The notes beneath the pieces were generated by a model. It worked only from the letters and a program-made list of their open reading frames with translations. It was not told the DNA's origin and did not search any database. This document shows, one piece after another, positions 59,816-64,000 of a stretch of DNA of 64,000 nt (positions within the stretch are counted from its first letter, which is position 1; each line of letters starts with the position of its first letter). Source of the DNA: Sphingomonas sp. LT1P40 (lineage in GTDB: Bacteria; Pseudomonadota; Alphaproteobacteria; Sphingomonadales; Sphingomonadaceae); the NCBI RefSeq assembly GCF_036663835.1, contig NZ_JAXOJT010000001.1, positions 248,001-312,000 on the forward strand, given 5' to 3'. A program made the position numbers and the translations under genes.

Positions 59816-61108
59816 TCACAGCACATACCGGCTCAAATCCGTATTGCGCGCGATGCTGGCCAGCTGGCTATCGACATAGGCGGCATCGACCACGATCACC
59901 GACCCCTGTCGGTCCTCGGCGTTGAAACTGATTTCCTCCAGCAGCTTTTCCATCACCGTCTGCAACCGCCGCGCGCCGATATTCTCGACCTCGCCATTCA
60001 CTTCGGCGGCGATGCGGGCGATTGCGCGAATGCCGTCTTCGGTGAAGCTGATCTCGACGCCTTCGGTCGCGATCAGCGCCTTATACTGTTCGGGTAAGGA
60101 CGCCTTGGTGTCCGACAGGATTGCGACGAAATCATCCTCGGTCAGGCCTTTCAGCTCGACGCGGATGGGAAGGCGGCCCTGAAGTTCAGGCAGCAGGTCG
60201 CTGGGCTTGGCAACATGGAAAGCGCCGGATGCGATGAACAATATATGGTCGGTTTTCATCGGACCGTATTTGGTGGCGACGGTGGTGCCTTCGATCAGCG
60301 GCAACAGGTCGCGCTGAACACCCTCCCGGCTGACCGATCCGCCGCGCACGTCGCTGACGGCGATCTTGTCGATCTCGTCGAGGAAGACGATGCCATTGGC
60401 CTCCGCGTCGGCGAGTGCCTGACGGCTGACTTCGTCCTGATCGAGACGCTTGTCGGCTTCTTCCTCGACCAGCTTCGCCCAGGCGTCGTGGACGTTCATT
60501 TTGCGGCGCTTCAATTGCGGCCCGCCAAAGCCCTTCATCATCTCCGACAGGTTGATCATCTGTGGCGCGCCGCCGGGGATCTCGAACGGGGTGGCGGATG
60601 CGGCTTCGACTTCAATCTCGATCTCGCTCTGATCGAGATGGCCGTCGTTCAGGCGCTGGCGGAACGCTTCGCGGGTCGCGGCGCTCGAATCCTTGCCGGT
60701 CAGCGCGTCGAGCAGGCGAGTCATTGCGGCCGCCTCCGCTTTGTCCTTCACCGCGACACGGCGGCGTTCCTTTTCCAGCCGGATCGCTTCCTCGACCAAG
60801 TCGCGGGCGATCTGTTCGACGTCGCGGCCGACATAGCCGACTTCGGTGAACTTGGTCGCCTCGACCTTTACGAACGGCGCGTCGGCGAGTTTGGCCAGAC
60901 GGCGGCTGATCTCGGTCTTGCCGCAACCGGTGGGTCCGATCATCAGGATGTTCTTGGGCGTCACTTCGTCGCGCAGATCGGGCGACAGCTGTTGGCGGCG
61001 CCAGCGGTTGCGCATTGCGACGGCGACGGCTTTCTTGGCGTCATTCTGGCCGATGATGTGTGCGTCAAGGGCGGCGACGATGGCCTTGGGAGTCAAATTT
61101 TCGTTCAT
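59816..61108 (-). CDS. hslU: HslUV protease ATPase subunit HslU
   Basis: A 430-residue AAA+ unfoldase that forms a hexamer and feeds proteins to the HslV peptidase. Walker [10 protein letters not shown] (residues 58-66), the pore loop [10 protein letters not shown], the I domain (about 110-240), Walker [12 protein letters not shown], sensor region and the conserved C-terminus TDLSRYVL, which docks into HslV. The ATG at 61108 gives the family start [15 protein letters not shown]; an in-frame TTG at 61114 is not used. It lies 2 nt after the aldo/keto reductase stop. Unlike the usual hslVU order it is separated from hslV by two genes. Confidence 0.97.
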   Translation of the reverse strand: MNENLTPKAIVAALDAHIIGQNDAKKAVAVAMRNRWRRQQLSPDLRDEVTPKNILMIGPTGCGKTEISRRLAKLADAPFVKVEATKFTEVGYVGRDVEQIARDLVEEAIRLEKERRRVAVKDKAEAAAMTRLLDALTGKDSSAATREAFRQRLNDGHLDQSEIEIEVEAASATPFEIPGGAPQMINLSEMMKGFGGPQLKRRKMNVHDAWAKLVEEEADKRLDQDEVSRQALADAEANGIVFLDEIDKIAVSDVRGGSVSREGVQRDLLPLIEGTTVATKYGPMKTDHILFIASGAFHVAKPSDLLPELQGRLPIRVELKGLTEDDFVAILSDTKASLPEQYKALIATEGVEISFTEDGIRAIARIAAEVNGEVENIGARRLQTVMEKLLEEISFNAEDRQGSVIVVDAAYVDSQLASIARNTDLSRYVL

Positions 61109-61110
61109 GA

Positions 61111-62166
61111 TCAATCTTTGACGGGGGTGTAGGGGGCGCCGGGTTTGGCGGCGAGGGCCTGTGCGATCGGCTGGTCGGCCCAGTCGATCATCATGCCGGG
61201 ATAGGCGCGGGGGTGGCGGGTGAGCTTGTCGAGTTCCTTGATCTCGTCGGGCGAGAGCGCGAGGTTCACGGTCGCCAGATTGTCGTCCAGCTGGTGCAGC
61301 TTCGTTGCGCCGAGGATGATGCTCGACACTGCATCGCGGGTCAGCAGCCAGACGAGCGCGACCTGTGCGACCGTCGCGCCGTGGCCGGCGGCGATTTCGC
61401 GCAGCCGGTCGATCAGCACGAAACCCTTGTCCTTGTCGATCGGAAGCCCTTCATAGGTGGCGAGGCGGTCGTCGGCGTCGCCGGGATTTTCGCGGGTGTA
61501 TTTGCCCGACAGAAACCCACCCGCCAGCGGGCTCCAGGCGGTGACGCCAAGGCCGTAGTGCTTCGCCAGCGGGAAGAACTCAGCCTCGATATCGCGACCG
61601 ATTAGCGAATACATCAGCTGGGCGTGGCTGAACTGTGCCCAGCCATTGGCGCGTTGCAGTTCGATCGCAGCGGAGACTTTCCACGCTGGCCAGTTCGACA
61701 CGCCGAGATAGCGCGCCTTGCCCGCACGGACGATGGCGTCGAGTGCCTGAAGTGTTTCCTCCAGCGGCGTGTTCCGATCGTCGCGGTGCGCGATGTAGAG
61801 ATCGACATGATCGGTGCCGAGCCGTTTCAGGCTCTGGTCGATCGACCAGTGGAGGTGGGAGGCGGACAGGCCCGAGCGGTTGAGTGGTCCGCCCGTGCGC
61901 CAGCCCGCCTTGGTCGCGATCACCAGATCGCCACGGCGTCCGGCGATGATCTGACCCAATATCTCCTCGGACTGGCCATTGGCATAGATGTCGGCGGTGT
62001 CGAGGAAGTTGATACCCGCGCCGATGGCGCGATCCACCAATGCTGCGGCGTCCTTCGGGTCGGTCTTTGCAATGGCGGGCGTGCCACCGCCGCTGGTGAA
62101 GGTCATCGTGCCCAGCGAAAGCCGCGAGACGATCAGGCCGGTATTGCCGAGGCGGGAATAGAGCAT
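61111..62166 (-). CDS. Aldo/keto reductase
   Basis: A 351-residue NADPH-dependent reductase of the AKR superfamily, TIM barrel. Catalytic tetrad segments are visible: [16 protein letters not shown] (Asp, Tyr), IATKAGWR (Lys) and LYIAHRDD (His). N-terminal [20 protein letters not shown] and C-terminal [20 protein letters not shown] are typical of the general-purpose group related to YajO/YakC. It reduces carbonyls, possibly in detoxification. The gene is 2 nt before hslU and 14 nt after the small gene, so all belong to one transcript. Confidence 0.93.
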   Translation of the reverse strand: MLYSRLGNTGLIVSRLSLGTMTFTSGGGTPAIAKTDPKDAAALVDRAIGAGINFLDTADIYANGQSEEILGQIIAGRRGDLVIATKAGWRTGGPLNRSGLSASHLHWSIDQSLKRLGTDHVDLYIAHRDDRNTPLEETLQALDAIVRAGKARYLGVSNWPAWKVSAAIELQRANGWAQFSHAQLMYSLIGRDIEAEFFPLAKHYGLGVTAWSPLAGGFLSGKYTRENPGDADDRLATYEGLPIDKDKGFVLIDRLREIAAGHGATVAQVALVWLLTRDAVSSIILGATKLHQLDDNLATVNLALSPDEIKELDKLTRHPRAYPGMMIDWADQPIAQALAAKPGAPYTPVKD

Positions 62167-62180
62167 ATCGGTCTCCTGAA

Positions 62181-62561
62181 TCAGGCCGGGGTTTCAGGTG
62201 GGCTGGCGAGCCACGCTTCGGCTTCATTCATCGTGAGAAATATCTTCAGCCGGGGGTGCGTCTGGGTGCGTTCCGCCTGCATCTTGTTGAGCGCGCTGCC
62301 GACGACCGAAGCCGCGCGGCCGGAGGTTAGCGCCAGTCCGCCATCGGCGATAGCGGGCAGCAGGTCGGCGACGTCATTCGCCTGAACCGGGAAATTGCGC
62401 GAATCGATCAGCACGTCGTAATCGGCACGGATCGCCCGGGTTTCCTGTGCCTTTGCGCCCGAGGCGGCGGCGAATTCCTTGACCGTCTCAACCGTCCAGA
62501 AATCACGGATCATCACGTTGAGGCGATTGCGCAGCGGATCATAGTCGATCTGGAAATTCAT
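62181..62561 (-). CDS. Small protein, possibly SpoIIAA/STAS-like
   Basis: A 126-residue cytoplasmic protein: [20 protein letters not shown], then [57 protein letters not shown]. The alternating strands and helices with a 'VLIDxRxF' strand are like SpoIIAA-like/STAS-fold proteins, which are small lipid- or partner-binding modules; I am not certain. ATG 62561 overlaps the hslV stop (ATGA), so it is translated with hslV. The longer reading to 62612 would lie inside hslV. No catalytic motif seen. Confidence 0.72.
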   Translation of the reverse strand: MNFQIDYDPLRNRLNVMIRDFWTVETVKEFAAASGAKAQETRAIRADYDVLIDSRNFPVQANDVADLLPAIADGGLALTSGRAASVVGSALNKMQAERTQTHPRLKIFLTMNEAEAWLASPPETPA

Positions 62562-63109
62562 GCGGCGGTGTCGAGCGCTTCGACGGTGAGCCGGTCGTTG
62601 GTATAGACGCACAATTCGGCGGCGATCCCCATTGCCTTGCGACAGATCGTCTCGGCATCCTGTTCGTAGTCGGCCAACGCGCGGGCGGCGGCGAGGGCGA
62701 AATTGCCGCCCGATCCGATCGCGGCGATGCCCGCTTCCGGCTCCAGCACGTCACCATTGCCGGTGATGATGAGGGTGATGTCCTTGTCCGCGACGATCAG
62801 CATCGCCTCCAGATTGCGCAGAAACTTGTCGGTGCGCCAATCCTTCGCCAGCTCGACCGCAGCGCGCATCAACTGACCCTGATGGCGTTCGAGTTTGGAT
62901 TCGAGCCGCTCGAACAAGGTGAAGGCGTCGGCGGTCGCGCCCGCGAACCCGGCAATGACCTTACCGTCGCCCAGCGGGCGGACTTTGCGGGCGTTGGGTT
63001 TCATGACGGTCTGGCCCTGCGTCACCTGGCCGTCCCCGGCGATGACGACACGACCGTTGCGGCGCACGGAAAGGATGGTGGTGCCGTGCCACTTGATGCT
63101 GTCACTCAT
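62558..63109 (-). CDS. hslV: HslUV protease peptidase subunit HslV
   Basis: A 183-residue threonine peptidase, proteasome beta-like, forming a double hexamer ring that works with HslU. As in other alphaproteobacteria the protein has a short N-terminal extension (MSDSIKWHG) that is removed so that Thr10 of [10 protein letters not shown] becomes the nucleophile. [44 protein letters not shown] and [17 protein letters not shown] are present, and length is normal. It is the first gene of a four-gene unit ending with hslU. Confidence 0.97.
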   Translation of the reverse strand: MSDSIKWHGTTILSVRRNGRVVIAGDGQVTQGQTVMKPNARKVRPLGDGKVIAGFAGATADAFTLFERLESKLERHQGQLMRAAVELAKDWRTDKFLRNLEAMLIVADKDITLIITGNGDVLEPEAGIAAIGSGGNFALAAARALADYEQDAETICRKAMGIAAELCVYTNDRLTVEALDTAA

Positions 63110-63185
63110 GGACCGCGATATGGGGAAGGGGACTTGGACTTGCCAAGCCCCCCGGCGTTCGTGCGCGAAAAGTGGCGAAGGTCGC

Positions 63186-63599
63186 CTATTTATCCACGCC
63201 CTTGAGCTTCCCCCATTGGCGCGCGGCGGTGTAGCCGAGATAGCCGGTGCCGAAAAGCGCGTAGAGCGGTTCGGGGATGCCGTTGAGGTATGCGTTCATG
63301 CCCGCCGCGATGCCCTTTGCCATGTCCGGCTGGACCGCGCCGATGAGCCCCATCGGGATCGCCCACAGCAACAGCGCGTACATGACGTAGAGAAAGCTGG
63401 GGCGGGCGCGGCTGGTCCACGGGTCGGTCGAGTTCGCCTCCGCGACGATGGCCGAGATTTGGGTGCGGACGGTTTCGAGTTCCTGTGTTCCTTCGAGTTT
63501 GAGGAGTTCCAGCTTGGCCTGGTCGCGGGCCTTGGGATCGGGGATGATCTTGTCGATCAGGCCCGCGATGGGGCCGATGATTCCTTCGATGATGCTCAT
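63186..63599 (-). CDS. Holin, GTA/phage three-helix type
   Basis: A 137-residue membrane protein resembling the 'holin of 3TMs, for gene-transfer release' family. An amphipathic N-terminal helix ([20 protein letters not shown]) is followed by a charged coiled-coil-like stretch ([20 protein letters not shown]), the conserved [20 protein letters not shown] and two hydrophobic helices ([14 protein letters not shown] and the region ending [15 protein letters not shown]). Holins form membrane lesions that let endolysin reach the wall. ATG 63599 follows AAGGAAATCAG. It lies 37 bp after the endolysin gene, so both make a lysis cassette. Confidence 0.85.
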   Translation of the reverse strand: MSIIEGIIGPIAGLIDKIIPDPKARDQAKLELLKLEGTQELETVRTQISAIVAEANSTDPWTSRARPSFLYVMYALLLWAIPMGLIGAVQPDMAKGIAAGMNAYLNGIPEPLYALFGTGYLGYTAARQWGKLKGVDK

Positions 63600-63636
63600 G
63601 CTGATTTCCTTGACAGACTTGACACAATGACGGGGT

Positions 63637-64000
63637 TTACGAACCGATACGGTTGGCGAGCCAACCATAGAGAAAGGCCTCGTTGGCCGGGCGGGATTTG
63701 GCGAGGGTGAGGTAGCGGGCGCCCTGAAGCGCCTCGACCGCCTTGAGCAGCACCGCCTCGCCTGCGTCGCCGCGCGTGGCGAGGAAGGCGGCGAGTGCGG
63801 CGAGGGTGATCGTGCCGATCTGGCCGTCGACGGCCATGTCGGGATAGTCCTTGCCCTCGCGATTGAGCGCGTTGAGTGCGCGTTGCAGAAAGCGCGCGGC
63901 GACCGCTGGCCCCATGTTGACGCCGGTGTCGAACAGCTCGGCCGCGAGGGCGGGGGCGTGGCTTGCGACGCCTGAGAAATTGGGTTTGAGCCAGTAGATG
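63637..64000 (-). CDS. Endolysin, GH108 family (5' end missing)
   Basis: The frame is open to the window edge, so only the last 120 residues are seen and the start lies outside. The visible part, HAPALAAELFDTGVNMGPAV and then FLQRALNALNREGKDYPDMA with DGQIGTITLAALAAFL, is the peptidoglycan-binding/lysozyme region of glycoside hydrolase family 108 (ZliS-like) enzymes, which cut N-acetylmuramic acid links. The catalytic glutamate would be in the missing N-terminal part. Together with the holin it forms a lysis pair of a phage or gene-transfer agent. Confidence 0.85.
   Translation of the reverse strand, partial: IYWLKPNFSGVASHAPALAAELFDTGVNMGPAVAARFLQRALNALNREGKDYPDMAVDGQIGTITLAALAAFLATRGDAGEAVLLKAVEALQGARYLTLAKSRPANEAFLYGWLANRIGS

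Noticed and set aside
60088..60095. Single GGGTAA-like hits inside coding regions, for example here, near 7806 and at 24681
   Set aside because: They lack a partner at 20-21 bp and are expected by chance, so they were not counted as regulatory sites.
60215..61132. A 305-residue plus-strand frame opposite hslU
   Set aside because: hslU is unambiguous on the minus strand.

Overview
The window looks like a chromosomal segment of a high-GC alphaproteobacterium, most likely a sphingomonad (Sphingomonadaceae). This rests on the density of TonB-dependent receptors (five), porins and PepSY membrane proteins, an HslV with the alphaproteobacterial N-terminal extension ending in WHG-TT, a class I fumarase, and dispersed GC-rich hairpin repeats. 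No rRNA, tRNA, CRISPR array or insertion sequence was seen, and after start correction no gene-free stretch exceeds 300 bases.

Layout. 1-3669: a truncated secreted beta-helix protein, a DJ-1/PfpI protein, a bacterial topoisomerase IB and an MscS channel. 3686-13588 (minus strand): two porins plus a PepSY protein, a TonB receptor with a clear terminator, an amidohydrolase with a small secreted partner, and a MocR-type regulator. 13738-23395 (plus): a tight seven-gene operon (PaiB-like flavin protein, paired amidohydrolases, ProC, MHS transporter, propeller-amidohydrolase fusion, alpha/beta hydrolase). 23490-29340: a CoA-transferase/aldehyde dehydrogenase/SDR/IclR/MFS catabolic cluster. 29337-35463: Lrp/AsnC regulator, ornithine cyclodeaminase, amidase, secreted esterase-like hydrolase and another secreted amidohydrolase. 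35530-47188: two tandem paralogous TonB receptors, a MalT-like LuxR regulator, and a hydantoinase/DUF917/cytosine-permease operon. 47297-52348: a five-gene TonB receptor/DUF3649/PepSY/DUF3325/DUF4198 operon of iron-uptake type. 52443-59705: MBL hydrolase, DMT transporter, fumarase, DUF2946 plus TonB receptor, unknown secreted protein. 59816-63109: hslV and hslU separated by two genes. 63186-64000: a holin/endolysin pair at the edge.

How it may work together. Much of the window reads as scavenging and breakdown of nitrogen-rich compounds: outer-membrane import (TonB receptors, porins), periplasmic or cytoplasmic C-N hydrolases (five amidohydrolases, amidase, hydantoinase/oxoprolinase), inner-membrane carriers, and entry of products into proline/ornithine metabolism (ornithine cyclodeaminase, P5C reductase). 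The most notable non-coding signal is a paired GGGTAA half-site, repeated at a centre spacing of 20-21 bp, in six intergenic regions in front of three TonB receptors, the ornithine cyclodeaminase/AsnC pair, the secreted hydrolase and the hydantoinase operon. A seventh, inverted version lies upstream of the 167-aa protein/amidohydrolase pair. The MalT-like regulator at 40226-42943 sits between two of these sites and is the obvious candidate to bind them. A second motif, AAAACATCCA, occurs upstream of the three minus-strand units next to the MocR gene. These two putative regulons are my main candidates for something not yet described. All functional assignments are from reading the protein sequences; no database search was run.
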